A stretch of DNA of 43,482 bases, from NCBI GenBank assembly GCA_900546915.1, contig UREY01000018.1:1-43482 (forward strand). The letters run 5' to 3'. Below are positions 23,349 through 31,548 of the stretch, piece after piece. Source of the DNA: an uncultured Eubacteriales bacterium (lineage in GTDB: Bacteria > Bacillota > Clostridia > Oscillospirales > Oscillospiraceae). Below the pieces are notes generated by a model that saw only the letters and a list, made by a program, of their open reading frames with translations, searched no databases and had not been told where the DNA came from. Both the position numbers and the translations under genes were made by a program. Each line of letters starts with the position of its first letter. Within the stretch, counting starts at the first letter, position 1.

Positions 23349-23401
23349 CACCCCGCCTGTTAGACGGCGCAGCATGCGACCGAATCAGGCGGGGTGATTT
23401 T
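23349..23401 (+). terminator. Terminator of the peptide locus
   Basis: CACCCCGCCTG (23349-23359) pairs with CAGGCGGGGTG (23386-23396), followed by ATTTTTTG. A good intrinsic terminator about 50 bp after the ABC exporter stop. Confidence 0.85.
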
Positions 23402-23430
23402 TGATGCAGAAAACAGATATACCGGGATTC

Positions 23431-23456
23431 CGGCGGCGAGGTTCCTCTCGCCGCCG
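23431..23456. repeat. Perfect 10-bp hairpin in convergent intergenic region
   Basis: CGGCGGCGAG pairs with CTCGCCGCCG across a 6-nt loop, between the ABC exporter terminator and the MFS terminator. A second small repeat, TTCTAG...CTAGAA, lies near 23521-23540. Function unknown. Confidence 0.5.
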
Positions 23457-23477
23457 TTCCCAATGGGAATTGCAGGT

Positions 23478-23514
23478 AAAAGCAGCCTGCTTAACTTACC
23501 ATGCTTGAGGCTGC
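23478..23514 (-). terminator. Terminator of MFS exporter 1
   Basis: GCAGCCT (23482-23488) pairs with AGGCTGC (23508-23514). On the minus strand it is followed by TTTTACC. It lies about 47 bp past the MFS stop codon. Confidence 0.6.
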
Positions 23515-23560
23515 CGCGCGTTCTAGCTTTCCGACTAGAACCGTACGCCGACGCGCCGCA

Positions 23561-24859
23561 TCACATTCCCTGTTTTTCCAGTTCCCGTAAGGCCCGGGTC
23601 CGCCGGAAAAACAGGCAGACGCCGATTCCCAGAAAGGCCAGGACGAAGAAAAACAAGGCGGCTCCGCTGCCCTTGCCGCTGCCGAAGACGGCGGTAAGCA
23701 GGGGACTGTTCCACGCGGCCATGGCCGGCTCAAAAACATAGTCTACCAAAACTCCGCCTAGTAAATAGCCCAAAGGAATGGTAAAAAACTGCAGGGAGTT
23801 TCTGACCGAATAGACCCGACCCTGCATGGATACCGGCGTGTTCAAACGGAGTACGACGTCCAAATTGGCGTTCATCAGAGGAATCCCAATCCAGCCCAGA
23901 AATCCGCCCATACTCCACACCCATATGTTCCGGCCCAGGGCCAGCATCAGGTTTTCCGTACACATGGAAAACAAGAGGCAATTGCAAATGACCCGAACTC
24001 TGCTTTTGGGCGGCGGGGCAAAGGAGGCAAGAAGGCTTCCGGCCAGCATGGAGATGCCGATGACCGTGTTGACAATTCCCATCGCCTGCTCCGAGCCGCC
24101 GCCTCTGGATAGCATCAAGGCCGGAAAAGCGGCCTGATACATGGAGGCCACAAGGTTGATGGCTGCCAGGAAGAGAATCAGGTAAAAAATACCGGTTTGC
24201 TCCCGGAGCCACCCCACCCCACTTTTGACGGAAGCAAGAAGATGCTCCTGCGCCCTTTGCTGTTCCGGTTCTTCCGGGATGCGAATGAACAGCAGGAGGG
24301 TGAGAAAAGCGAACAGGAATGTGGCAAGGTCCAGGCAGATCACGGCATCCATGCCCCAAAGCCCCATGACCGCCGTAGCCAAAATGGGGGTCAGAATGGT
24401 ATTGACCGAATTGGAGAGATACCGCAGTCCGCCGACCTTCTGAAAGTATTTCTGGGGCAAAAGTCTGGTGACTGCCACCTCAGAGGCGGGCTGCTGCACG
24501 GTGTTCATCAGCCCTCCGACGGCATTGACCACATAGATATGCCAGATAGACAGGGAATTTGTTTTCAAAAGAATCAGAACAATCAAGGTGGTGAGAGCTG
24601 CCACGCTGTCACAAATCAGCATGGTCCCTTTCTTGTTCCAGCGGTCTGCCAGGGTGCCGGCAAAGATGCTGAACACCACGTAGGGGGTGTAGGAACAAAC
24701 CATGAGAAGGGCCGTCATGAGCGCGGAGCCCTCCTGGCTGTAGGACCATATCACCAGCGCATAAGCTGTCATGGCGCTCCCCAGGGCGGAAAAGGATTGA
24801 CCAAACCAAAGCACAAGAAACTTGCGCATTTCACGAATTGTACTTAAGAATTTTTTCAT
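23561..24859 (-). CDS. MFS exporter 1 (macrolide/multidrug efflux type)
   Basis: A 432-residue major facilitator with about twelve membrane helices. Family landmarks are FGQSFSALGSAMTAYAL in helix 1, the loop GTLADRWNKKGTM between helices 2 and 3 (MFS motif A), and a weaker repeat in the C-terminal half. This pattern matches the MefA-like group of antibiotic efflux pumps in Firmicutes. AGGAG lies 9 nt before ATG 24859. The gene is preceded by a 12-codon leader peptide and mutually exclusive hairpins, one of which hides this RBS. That arrangement suggests induction by a ribosome-targeting drug. The actual substrate is unproven. Confidence 0.88.
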   Translation of the reverse strand: MKKFLSTIREMRKFLVLWFGQSFSALGSAMTAYALVIWSYSQEGSALMTALLMVCSYTPYVVFSIFAGTLADRWNKKGTMLICDSVAALTTLIVLILLKTNSLSIWHIYVVNAVGGLMNTVQQPASEVAVTRLLPQKYFQKVGGLRYLSNSVNTILTPILATAVMGLWGMDAVICLDLATFLFAFLTLLLFIRIPEEPEQQRAQEHLLASVKSGVGWLREQTGIFYLILFLAAINLVASMYQAAFPALMLSRGGGSEQAMGIVNTVIGISMLAGSLLASFAPPPKSRVRVICNCLLFSMCTENLMLALGRNIWVWSMGGFLGWIGIPLMNANLDVVLRLNTPVSMQGRVYSVRNSLQFFTIPLGYLLGGVLVDYVFEPAMAAWNSPLLTAVFGSGKGSGAALFFFVLAFLGIGVCLFFRRTRALRELEKQGM

Positions 24860-24861
24860 AA

Positions 24862-24907
24862 AGCCTTACTCCTAACGAATTATAAGATCCGGTTAGCGTG
24901 CAAGGCT
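24862..24907 (-). promoter_or_regulatory. Hairpin sequestering the MFS exporter 1 RBS
   Basis: On the transcript, AGCCTT (complement of 24902-24907) pairs with AAGGCT (complement of 24862-24867), and CTAAC/GTTAG (24892-24896 with 24872-24876) extends it. The AGGAG ribosome-binding site (complement of 24869-24873) is inside this structure. Opening it should be needed for translation. Confidence 0.6.
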
Positions 24908-24911
24908 GTCG

Positions 24912-24975
24912 GGAACAGAATGCTGTGATAGATTCTGCTCTGTGCAAGTCTGTTCCGTCAAAGCCTGCACAGAGC
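24912..24975 (-). promoter_or_regulatory. Alternative hairpins of the MFS leader
   Basis: Stem A pairs 24966-24975 with 24937-24946 (GCTCTGTGCA and TGCACAGAGC on the transcript). Stem B pairs 24951-24957 with 24912-24918 (GGAACAG and CTGTTCC). The arms interleave, so the two stems exclude each other. The 5' arm of stem A lies inside the leader peptide frame, where a stalled ribosome would cover it. Confidence 0.6.
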
Positions 24976-24996
24976 GTTGGCAATGCAAAGTCGCAT
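24958..24996 (-). CDS. 12-codon leader peptide (attenuator) of MFS exporter 1
   Basis: ATG at 24996 has a perfect AGGAGG 7 nt upstream (25004-25009) and encodes MRLCIANALCRL before TGA. It is far too short to be a normal protein. It sits in front of a resistance-type exporter and its frame overlaps one arm of a hairpin, as in erm, cat and mef/msr leader peptides where drug-stalled ribosomes induce the downstream gene. The MRL opening resembles the macrolide-responsive MRL stretch in ErmD-type leaders, but two to three residues are weak evidence. Confidence 0.65.
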   Translation of the reverse strand: MRLCIANALCRL

Positions 24997-25020
24997 ACGC
25001 GGTCCTCCTGGTGTTGTAAA

Positions 25021-25065
25021 ATTGGAAGATCATTTGAAATGCACCTGCTCGGTCGGTCTTCCAAT
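25021..25065. repeat. 9-bp inverted repeat upstream of the leader peptide
   Basis: ATTGGAAGA (25021-25029) and TCTTCCAAT (25057-25065) are perfect complements. On the minus strand the second arm is followed by TTTTAC, so it could act as an early terminator or a regulator site. No clear promoter is visible between here and the tpiA terminator. Confidence 0.45.
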
Positions 25066-25238
25066 ACCGGCAGGCTGTGAGGCGTCCGTGATACAATCGA
25101 GATAGGACGGCCGGGCAAGGTTCCCTTGGGAACGCAATATCATGGGGTGCAGAAAAGTAAGGATGGGAAGTGCAGCATGCGCCTGTCACAGGCGGGAAAT
25201 TGCCCAGGGCATGGCCCCCATTTCTGCCTCTGAAGAGA

Positions 25239-25275
25239 CAGGGACCGCACAGCCCGGTCGGGCTGCGTGGTCCCT
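25239..25275 (-). terminator. Terminator of tpiA
   Basis: CAGGGACCGCACAGCCCG pairs with CGGGCTGCGTGGTCCCTG nearly perfectly. The minus-strand tail is TCTCTT, weak but placed right after the tpiA stop. Confidence 0.7.
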
Positions 25276-25288
25276 GTGACGGTGTCGT

Positions 25289-26065
25289 TTACAAAGTGGG
25301 CTGATTTGCCGCTTCGATAATCTTGACGAATTTTTCCGGCACCAGGGAGGCGCCGCCGATGAGGCCGCCGTCAATATCGGGCTGGGCCAAAAGCTCGTAG
25401 GCGTTTTTGTCGTTCATGGAACCGCCGTACAAAATGGAAATTGCCCGGGCGTTTTTCGAGCTGTACAGCTTCCGGATGACCGTGCGGATGCTCTCACAGA
25501 CCTCTTCGGCCTGCTCGGGAGTTGCGGTCCGGCCGGTTCCGATGGCCCAAATCGGCTCGTATGCAATGATCACCTTGCGGATCTTTTCCTCCGGCACATT
25601 CTGCAGGCCGGTCTTAATCTGCATGGTAATCCACTCCTCCGTGATACCGGCTTCCCGTTGCTCCAGGGATTCGCCGCAGCACAGGATGGGGATCAAGCCG
25701 GCCTCCAGGGCGGCCAATACCTTGGCGTTCACATCGGCATCGCTCTCGCCCATGGCGCGGCGCTCCGAGTGGCCGATGATGACGTATTTACAGCCGGCAT
25801 CCACCAGCATATTGGCGGCAATTTCCCCGGTGTAAGCGCCCGAGGCGTTGGCGTTCATATTTTCTCCTCCGATTCCAACCCGGGTTTCGCGCATAGCGCG
25901 AACTGCGGCGGGAATGCAGACAGCGGGAACGCAGAACACCACGTCGCACCAGCGGCCCTTGGGCAGGAGGGTCTTAAAGGTGGTCATAAATTCTTTTGTT
26001 TCGCTGGGTGTCTTGTTCATTTTCCAGTTGCCGGCGATGATGGTTTTGCGGTACTTTCTGTTCAT
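25289..26065 (-). CDS. tpiA: Triosephosphate isomerase
   Basis: A 258-residue glycolytic enzyme that interconverts dihydroxyacetone phosphate and glyceraldehyde-3-phosphate. It shows the active-site lysine region IIAGNWKMNK, the catalytic histidine in YVIIGHSERR and the catalytic glutamate loop VIAYEPIWAIGTGRTA, ending with ILYGGSMNDKN and GGLIGGASL. GGGAGG lies 8 nt before ATG 26065. It is last in a trmL-pgk-tpiA run, 93 bp downstream of pgk, with a modest hairpin in the gap. Confidence 0.98.
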   Translation of the reverse strand: MNRKYRKTIIAGNWKMNKTPSETKEFMTTFKTLLPKGRWCDVVFCVPAVCIPAAVRAMRETRVGIGGENMNANASGAYTGEIAANMLVDAGCKYVIIGHSERRAMGESDADVNAKVLAALEAGLIPILCCGESLEQREAGITEEWITMQIKTGLQNVPEEKIRKVIIAYEPIWAIGTGRTATPEQAEEVCESIRTVIRKLYSSKNARAISILYGGSMNDKNAYELLAQPDIDGGLIGGASLVPEKFVKIIEAANQPTL

Positions 26066-26111
26066 GTTTTGAGCCTCCCAATATATCTATGTGCCAAAAT
26101 GTGCATAGGAA

Positions 26112-26144
26112 GGCAGCGGGGGAGCGGCAGACGCCCTCGCTGCC
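26112..26144 (-). terminator. Weak hairpin between pgk and tpiA
   Basis: GGCAGCG (26112-26118) pairs with CGCTGCC (26138-26144). The minus strand continues TTCCTATG with no U-tract, so it more likely tunes or processes the pgk-tpiA message than ends it. Confidence 0.4.
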
Positions 26145-26158
26145 AACGTTTTCCAGCC

Positions 26159-27358
26159 TTATTGATCCTGCAGGCAGGCAATGCCGGGCAGGACCTGACC
26201 CTCCAGGAATTCCAGGGAGGCGCCGCCGCCGGTGGAGATGTGCGTGATCTGACTGGCAAAGCCAAGCTGCTCGCAAGCGGCAGCGCTGTCGCCGCCGCCT
26301 ACGATGGTGACGGCCTGAGAATCAGCCAGGGCCTGGGCGACTGCGATGGTGCCCTTTGCCAGGGTGGGGTTCTCAAAGACGCCCATGGGACCGTTCCAAA
26401 CCACGGTTTTGGCGGACTTGACGGCATCTGCAAATAACTTCATCGTTTTGGGGCCGATATCCAGGCCCATCTTGCCCTCGGGCATGGCGTCTGCATCCAC
26501 CATCTCCACATCTACAGGCGCGTCAATGGGGCTGGGGAAAGCCGGCGCAACGGCCGTATCCACGGGCAACAGCAGCTGGACGCCTTTGTCGGCAGCTTTG
26601 GCCATCATCTCTTTGCAGTAGTCGATTTTTTCTCCATCCAACATGGAGGTACCGATGCCATAGCCCTTGGCGGCCAGGAACGTGTACGCCATACCGCCGC
26701 CGATGATCAAAGTGTCTACCTTCTCCAGAAGGTTGTTGATGACATTCAGCTTATCGGAAACCTTGGCGCCGCCCAAAATGGCAACGAAGGGACGCTCGGG
26801 GTCGGCCAGGGCTTTGCCCATGATGCCCACTTCCTTCTGCACCAGGTAACCGCAGACTGCAGGAAGGTAATCCGCCACGCCTGCGGTGGAGGAGTGCGCC
26901 CGGTGTGCCGTGCCGAAGGCGTCGTTGACAAACAGGTCCGCCAGGGAGGCCAGCTCTTTGCTCAGCTCGGGGTCATTTTTGGTCTCACCCTTCATATACC
27001 GGACGTTCTCCAGCAGCATGACGTCGCCGTCCTGCAAGGCGGCAGCCTTGGCTTTGGCATCCTCACCGACCACGTCGTTGGCCATAATGACCTCTTTGCC
27101 GAGGAGCTCGCTGAGACGCTGGGCCACAATTTTCAGGCTCAGCTCAGGCTTCCACTCGCCCTTGGGCTTGCCCATATGGGAGCAGAGAATGACCTTTGCG
27201 CCGTGGTTGACCAGGTATTCAATGGTGGGCAGCGCGGCTACAATCCGCTTGTCGGAAGTGATTTTGCCGTCCTTCGTGGGGACATTGAAATCGCAACGGC
27301 AAAGTACCCGTTTTCCGGAAACCGAAACATCTTCAATGGATTTCTTATTATAGTTCAT
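26159..27358 (-). CDS. pgk: Phosphoglycerate kinase
   Basis: A 399-residue glycolytic kinase that makes ATP from 1,3-bisphosphoglycerate and ADP. Signatures: [14 protein letters not shown] near the N-terminus, the hinge and nucleotide site [12 protein letters not shown], and the C-terminal [15 protein letters not shown] with [14 protein letters not shown]. The start at 27358 is preferred over the ATG at 27364 because AGGAGG is 7 nt from the former and only 1 nt from the latter. It lies 38 bp after trmL in the same direction. Confidence 0.98.
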   Translation of the reverse strand: MNYNKKSIEDVSVSGKRVLCRCDFNVPTKDGKITSDKRIVAALPTIEYLVNHGAKVILCSHMGKPKGEWKPELSLKIVAQRLSELLGKEVIMANDVVGEDAKAKAAALQDGDVMLLENVRYMKGETKNDPELSKELASLADLFVNDAFGTAHRAHSSTAGVADYLPAVCGYLVQKEVGIMGKALADPERPFVAILGGAKVSDKLNVINNLLEKVDTLIIGGGMAYTFLAAKGYGIGTSMLDGEKIDYCKEMMAKAADKGVQLLLPVDTAVAPAFPSPIDAPVDVEMVDADAMPEGKMGLDIGPKTMKLFADAVKSAKTVVWNGPMGVFENPTLAKGTIAVAQALADSQAVTIVGGGDSAAACEQLGFASQITHISTGGGASLEFLEGQVLPGIACLQDQ

Positions 27359-27396
27359 AATCATACCTCCTGATATTATGATGGTGGGGACCGGGA

Positions 27397-27882
27397 TTAC
27401 CAGTCCGTCATTTGACCAGATTCCTGCAGCTGGGGAAAATCCAGCTGACGCAGGGCTTCATACACGGTAATGGCTACCGAGTTGCTGAGATTCAGACTCC
27501 GAGCGCCTGAGCGCATGGGAATGCGCAGGCAGGCCGACCTATGACATGCCAAGAAATCCTCCGGGAGGCCACGGGTTTCCTTACCGAAAAAAAGGTAGCA
27601 GCCGTCGTGGAAGACGGCTTCGGTGTAAGCCCGCGGCGCTTTGGTGGACAGGCACCACATTTCCGCAACCGGATTCTTTTGAAAAAAATCCTCCAAATTG
27701 TCGTAGACCCGCACATCCACCAGATGCCAGTAGTCCAATCCGGCCCGGCGTACGGCTTTTTCAGAGATGTCGAAGCCCAGGGGACGAATCAGGTGAAGGG
27801 CGCTGCCGGTTGCGGCACAGGTCCGGGCAATATTTCCGGTGTTGGCCGGGATTTCCGGCTCGACCAGGACAACATGAAGCAT
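27397..27882 (-). CDS. trmL: tRNA (cytidine(34)-2'-O)-methyltransferase
   Basis: A 161-residue SPOUT-class methyltransferase that methylates the 2'-OH of the wobble base in tRNA-Leu. It opens [20 protein letters not shown] and carries the knot motifs [11 protein letters not shown] and [19 protein letters not shown]. Length is typical (155-165). The start at 27882 has AGGAGG 9 nt upstream; the in-frame ATGs farther up overlap its promoter. It heads the run leading into pgk and tpiA. Confidence 0.95.
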   Translation of the reverse strand: MLHVVLVEPEIPANTGNIARTCAATGSALHLIRPLGFDISEKAVRRAGLDYWHLVDVRVYDNLEDFFQKNPVAEMWCLSTKAPRAYTEAVFHDGCYLFFGKETRGLPEDFLACHRSACLRIPMRSGARSLNLSNSVAITVYEALRQLDFPQLQESGQMTDW

Positions 27883-27912
27883 AGAAGAGGACCTCCTGCG
27901 CTGACTTTGCAT

Positions 27913-27941
27913 ATTGTAAGCCAAATTCTCTTTAAAATCAA
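27913..27941 (-). promoter_or_regulatory. Promoter of the trmL-pgk-tpiA run
   Basis: On the minus strand: TTGATT, 17-nt spacer, TACAAT, about 30 nt before the trmL start. Confidence 0.7.
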
Positions 27942-28360
27942 TCCGAAAAAACGGATTTGGGGGAATTTTTCATAGTATCCACATAAAAAACCCAAAGGTT
28001 TTTGGAATTTTGTGAATTTTTTGCAGGCGCCGGTCCGGCGCTTTGGGAAAGAAGCCGGAAACTTCAGAAATTCTTTGCAATGTTCCGAAAGTTCCCACTT
28101 TCTTGCAGGATTTTCCCACGATGCCGCTCCGGGAAAAATTTGTCGCAGCACGTAGGACAACCGGGCTGCAGCCGTGTCTCCCGCGGAGTAGACTCGTTCT
28201 CCGGCAGCCGGTCCGACTCGGGAGGCCGAGCAGGATGCTGCGGCGCCTGCTTTCATACCGTCTGCAATCATAGGGCCCATGTTCGATTTTTCTCGGATGC
28301 GACCCGTGCTGGCTTTCAATATAGCATGGTTGCGCAAGAAACGCAACCAGAGATTCCTCT
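27942..28360. other. Unexplained 0.4-kb intergenic stretch
   Basis: No supported gene. Open frames on both strands lack RBSs and familiar motifs. Short repeats occur: AACCCAAAGGTT with a T-run (about 27987-28002), GCGCCGG/CCGGCGC (28026-28041) and GAAACTT...AAGTTCC (about 28055-28096). A small RNA or a decayed gene is possible. Confidence 0.35.
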
Positions 28361-28420
28361 TTGGGAGCAAAAAGAAGAAAGCAACCGGCCGGCTCTCCGG
28401 AAAGAGAACCGGCCGGTTGC
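28361..28420 (-). terminator. Terminator of MFS transporter 2
   Basis: GCAACCGGCCGG (28381-28392) pairs with CCGGCCGGTTGC (28409-28420). On the minus strand it is followed by TTTCTTCTTTTTG. Confidence 0.85.
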
Positions 28421-28464
28421 TTGGACGTGCCGCCGTCCGGAGTAAAAGAGAGCTCCGGGGCATG

Positions 28465-29724
28465 TTACTCCGATTCCGGCGGGTTGGTTTGGCGTACCGC
28501 TTCGTATATGGGGCGATTGGATTTGGCGGGCAGTACAATCAGGAAAAACATACTGCACAGCGTAACCAGGCCCAAACAGGTGGCAGCCAGGCGGTATGGC
28601 ATGAGCTGCCCCAAAAGGCCGGCCAGAAGCTGGAAGGCGACGCCGCCTATGGAATACATGACGTCGAAGAAGGCGTAGACACGGGCGCGCATGGACTCCG
28701 GTAAATAGGACTGCACGGCGGTTTCCCGGATGGTGGCGCTGGCGCAGCCGAGCCCGCCGCACAGAAACCGGTTTATGAGCATCAGGGGAAACGGCATCCA
28801 CAGCAGCGCGGCGTCCATGGTATCGTAAAAAGTATAGACCAGCTTGGTGAAGGAATACCGCTTCTTTACGGGAATCTCCCGGATATACTGAAAAAGGCCG
28901 CTGAGTACCCGGCCGATCATTTCGGCGCTTTGCAAAAATCCCAGCATGGTTACCGTAAGCCACGGCTGGGTCTGGTAATAGGCTTGGGTCAGAACGCCGA
29001 CTCCCACGGAGGCCCCCTGGGTGATGCTCATGTAAGTATAGATATTCCGAATGCCTTTTTCTTTTTTTAGATAGGCAAATCCCTCCCGGATATCGGACCG
29101 GTATTGCCGGAGGGTGTACGATTCGGCGCGCGGCTTCTGAACCTCACGAATGCACCCTTCCACTACAACGGAGACCAGGGTCAGACCGGCTACCGCGCAA
29201 AATAGAGCGCCCATGGATACACGCTCATATAAGAAGGCGGCGACCGGCGCCATGAGGATGGTGACCAGGGGGTAAAGGGTGGCGCTGACGGAATAGCCTT
29301 TTTGCTCGGCTCCGGCAGGGATCAGGTCCGGGTACCAGGCTTGGTAAGCCAGACGGTAAAAGACGGAGACGGTGCCGACGATCAGAGTAAAGATCACATA
29401 TAGTCCGTAGGAAAAGGCATGGCCTGTAATCCACAGTCCCATGGCCCCGTAGATGCAGGCCAGCAGAATATCCAAGCCCACAATCCATTTTTTCTTGCCC
29501 CCTTTGTCAATGAGCGGGGCAATCAAAATGGGCAGAATCATATCCGGCAGCATGCCGCAGACGAGAATCACGGCAGACAAGAGGGTGGACTGGGTTTTAT
29601 CGAAAACCAGCAGGCTGATGGGCAGATTCATGGCCTCTCCGCCGATGGCGGACAGAACGGTGGCGGCTGTGATGCAGGAAAAATCCTTGGTCCATAAGCG
29701 TGGGCGGGATCGGTTCGGTTTCAT
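28465..29724 (-). CDS. MFS transporter 2
   Basis: A 419-residue major facilitator with about eleven to twelve helices. SCITAATVLSAIGGEAMNLP starts helix 1, and LIAPLIDKGGKKKWIVG is a motif-A-like loop. The segment RVYAFFDVMYSIGGVAFQLLAG lies in the second half. It is a distant member of the efflux-type MFS group, with little likeness to MFS exporter 1. GGGAGG lies about 10 nt before ATG 29724. It follows the HTH/TPR regulator gene by 102 bp on the same strand without a terminator, so regulator and transporter are probably co-transcribed. Cargo unknown. Confidence 0.85.
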   Translation of the reverse strand: MKPNRSRPRLWTKDFSCITAATVLSAIGGEAMNLPISLLVFDKTQSTLLSAVILVCGMLPDMILPILIAPLIDKGGKKKWIVGLDILLACIYGAMGLWITGHAFSYGLYVIFTLIVGTVSVFYRLAYQAWYPDLIPAGAEQKGYSVSATLYPLVTILMAPVAAFLYERVSMGALFCAVAGLTLVSVVVEGCIREVQKPRAESYTLRQYRSDIREGFAYLKKEKGIRNIYTYMSITQGASVGVGVLTQAYYQTQPWLTVTMLGFLQSAEMIGRVLSGLFQYIREIPVKKRYSFTKLVYTFYDTMDAALLWMPFPLMLINRFLCGGLGCASATIRETAVQSYLPESMRARVYAFFDVMYSIGGVAFQLLAGLLGQLMPYRLAATCLGLVTLCSMFFLIVLPAKSNRPIYEAVRQTNPPESE

Positions 29725-29826
29725 AGGACGGTTCCTCCCTTTCTAAAGAGTTCAGTCCTATTTTACCATTTCGCTAAGCCGGCATAAACCCCATCTTTGT
29801 GAGAAATTGGAGCGGAGTACTCCTGC

Positions 29827-31032
29827 TTAAACGCCGTTTTTTGCGACAAACAAAGAAATCTCCTCTTCAAATGCAAGGGCTTTTTTATATTTGCGCTGCC
29901 GGACGTAGGCATCCAACACCGCTTCCCGGTAGAAATACAGGTGGCCAAAATGACACTCCTGTTTTAAGGCGCGGATCAAACGCTCCAGGAGCTCCAAATA
30001 GGCCGGGTTGTCCAGGTAATTCTCCTCCAGCTCCATGCAGGCCTCTTGGTATTTGAGATGATCCGACTCGGTTGCGTCCTCGGAGTCGAGGAGGGCTTGC
30101 ATTTGGCGCAGAGCGGCCCTTGCCTCTTCCCGCTGTCCGCTGCGAAGCAGGGCAACGGCTTTCTTGTGGGACAGCGCCAGGGAGACGCCTTGTATCTTCT
30201 CGGCCCGGGCCAGATACTCTAAGGACAAATCGTACTGCTTTAAACTGATATAGGTGGCGCCCATGTTGTAGTAGGTATCTCCCAAAAACTGCTGCCAGCC
30301 GGTATTTTGCAGCAGGCGAATGCAACGCTGGTAATACGTGAGCATCATGGCTTCCTGGTTTAAACAGGCGTAGGCTGTGGCATTGAGAAAAAAGTAGTTG
30401 GCCAATTGGAAAAGATTGCCTTCATCCACGGCGGCGGCGACCAGGCGGCTTTCCATCCGGTGGATTGCGGCGTAGTCTCCACGGAGCAGGTACAAAAAGG
30501 CCAGCTCCATCATGGCGGCAGAGCAGTCTAAGCTTTGACAGGCTTCCCGGCACCACGTCAAAGCCTCCGGCGCCTGGGGCTGTGCGCGGCAGCGCAGAAG
30601 GCGGTACAGGGCCAGCTGCCGGCTGGTCATGGCGCGCTCCAGCTTTTCCAGCAGGGGAAGAACGGCTTCGCCGTGACACCCCTGCACCAGAAGCCAGCAG
30701 ATGGCCAAGGGACTGTGGCGCAAAACCTCCTCCTGCGCCTGTAGCGACGCATAGACCTCCTGGGGGTTCAAGCCGTATTCCAAACGGTAAAAATAATCCA
30801 GAAGCGCTTGCCGTAGCGTTTTCAAAAGCCCCGCGTCCTGGGTATATTCGATTCCCAACCGCCGGAATAGGGCCGACAACAACGCCGGATCGGGGCATAC
30901 GGTTCCTTGTTCAATTTTGCACAGATATGACGGCACGCACAGACCATAGCAGACTGCCTTTTGCTCCATGCCCTGGCGGAGACGCTCCGTGCGAAGCAGA
31001 GTTCCCGCCAGAAGGGCCTCCTGCTTTTCCAT
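29827..31032 (-). CDS. XRE-type HTH regulator with TPR domain (RRNPP-like)
   Basis: A 401-residue regulator. Residues about 8-62 form a Cro/CI helix-turn-helix (LRTERLRQGMEQKAV, then PSYLCKIEQGTVCPD). The rest is helical with TPR-like repeats, for example GDTYYNMGATYISLKQYDLSLEYLARAEKI near residues 250-285. This layout matches RRNPP-type regulators, which bind short signalling peptides. No peptide gene is obvious beside it. GGAGG lies 6 nt before ATG 31032. The downstream MFS transporter is the likely target or partner. Family assignment good; signal unknown. Confidence 0.82.
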   Translation of the reverse strand: MEKQEALLAGTLLRTERLRQGMEQKAVCYGLCVPSYLCKIEQGTVCPDPALLSALFRRLGIEYTQDAGLLKTLRQALLDYFYRLEYGLNPQEVYASLQAQEEVLRHSPLAICWLLVQGCHGEAVLPLLEKLERAMTSRQLALYRLLRCRAQPQAPEALTWCREACQSLDCSAAMMELAFLYLLRGDYAAIHRMESRLVAAAVDEGNLFQLANYFFLNATAYACLNQEAMMLTYYQRCIRLLQNTGWQQFLGDTYYNMGATYISLKQYDLSLEYLARAEKIQGVSLALSHKKAVALLRSGQREEARAALRQMQALLDSEDATESDHLKYQEACMELEENYLDNPAYLELLERLIRALKQECHFGHLYFYREAVLDAYVRQRKYKKALAFEEEISLFVAKNGV

Positions 31033-31143
31033 GTCATCCCTCCTACAATAGGCTGTTCTCAGTATACCACATCCTCCGGGGGTTGCCTATGAAATTTTGC
31101 GACGCAGGGTTCACGCCATGGGCAAGGATATTGCATAAAATTT

Positions 31144-31180
31144 GCCTCCCCGGAAAAGCTTTTCCATGGGAGGCGATTTT
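31144..31180 (+). promoter_or_regulatory. Terminator-like hairpin overlapping the TauE-like RBS
   Basis: GCCTCCC (31144-31150) pairs with GGGAGGC (31168-31174), with an inner GGAAAAGCTTTTCC stem, followed by GATTTTTT. The GGGAGG on the 3' arm is the ribosome-binding site of the gene starting at 31183. One structure could both stop transcription and hide the RBS. Confidence 0.65.
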
Positions 31181-31182
31181 TT

Positions 31183-31548
31183 GTGGCAAAAAAGAAATTT
31201 TCCCGTCTGGGAGCGGCGGCGGCCGGAGCGGGGGCCGGGGTGGCCAACGGCCTATTCGGCGCGGGCGGCGGCATGGTGCTGGTACCGGCGCTGCAAAAGC
31301 TGACCGATGTAGAAGAGGAGAGCCTGTTTCCCACCTCGGTGGCTGTGATACTCCCTCTGTGCCTGGTGTCTCTGACGGTGTACGGCCTTCGAGGGGACCT
31401 GCCGTGGCAGACGGCTTGGCCGTACCTGGTGGGCAGCGGACTGGGCGGCCTGGCGGCGGGAATCTTTGGACGCCGGATTCCCACAGCCCTTTTGCACCGG
31501 GCTTTGGGCATTTTAATTATATGGGGAGGGATCCGGTCATTTCTCTAG
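31183..31548 (+). CDS. TauE/SafE-family half-protein A
   Basis: A 121-residue membrane protein with about four helices and the family motif GVANGLFGAGGGMVLVPAL near residues 19-37. It matches the N- or C-terminal half of a TauE/SafE exporter (usually about 250 residues). The start is GTG 31183 with GGGAGG 9 nt upstream. The next gene, also a half-size TauE/SafE protein, overlaps it by 28 bp. The two probably form one heteromeric transporter, for sulfite, sulfonates or other organic anions. That pairing is inference. Confidence 0.8.
   Translation: MAKKKFSRLGAAAAGAGAGVANGLFGAGGGMVLVPALQKLTDVEEESLFPTSVAVILPLCLVSLTVYGLRGDLPWQTAWPYLVGSGLGGLAAGIFGRRIPTALLHRALGILIIWGGIRSFL

Noticed and set aside
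23561..24859. MFS exporter 1 as immunity or export partner of the peptide locus
   Set aside because: It is on the opposite strand behind its own terminator, GC-rich, and has its own leader-peptide control, so a link to the peptide is not supported by the sequence.
27970..27990. A TATCCACA sequence near a DnaA box consensus
   Set aside because: A single imperfect box with no cluster and no dnaA or dnaN nearby does not make an origin.
27789..28538. A 249-codon minus-strand frame between trmL and MFS transporter 2
   Set aside because: It overlaps trmL and the terminator of the MFS gene, has no RBS, and shows no protein-like motif.
30465..31520. N-terminal extension of TauE/SafE half-protein B through the HTH/TPR regulator region
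   Set aside because: The extension is antisense to the regulator gene; only the part from about 31521 has transporter-like helices.
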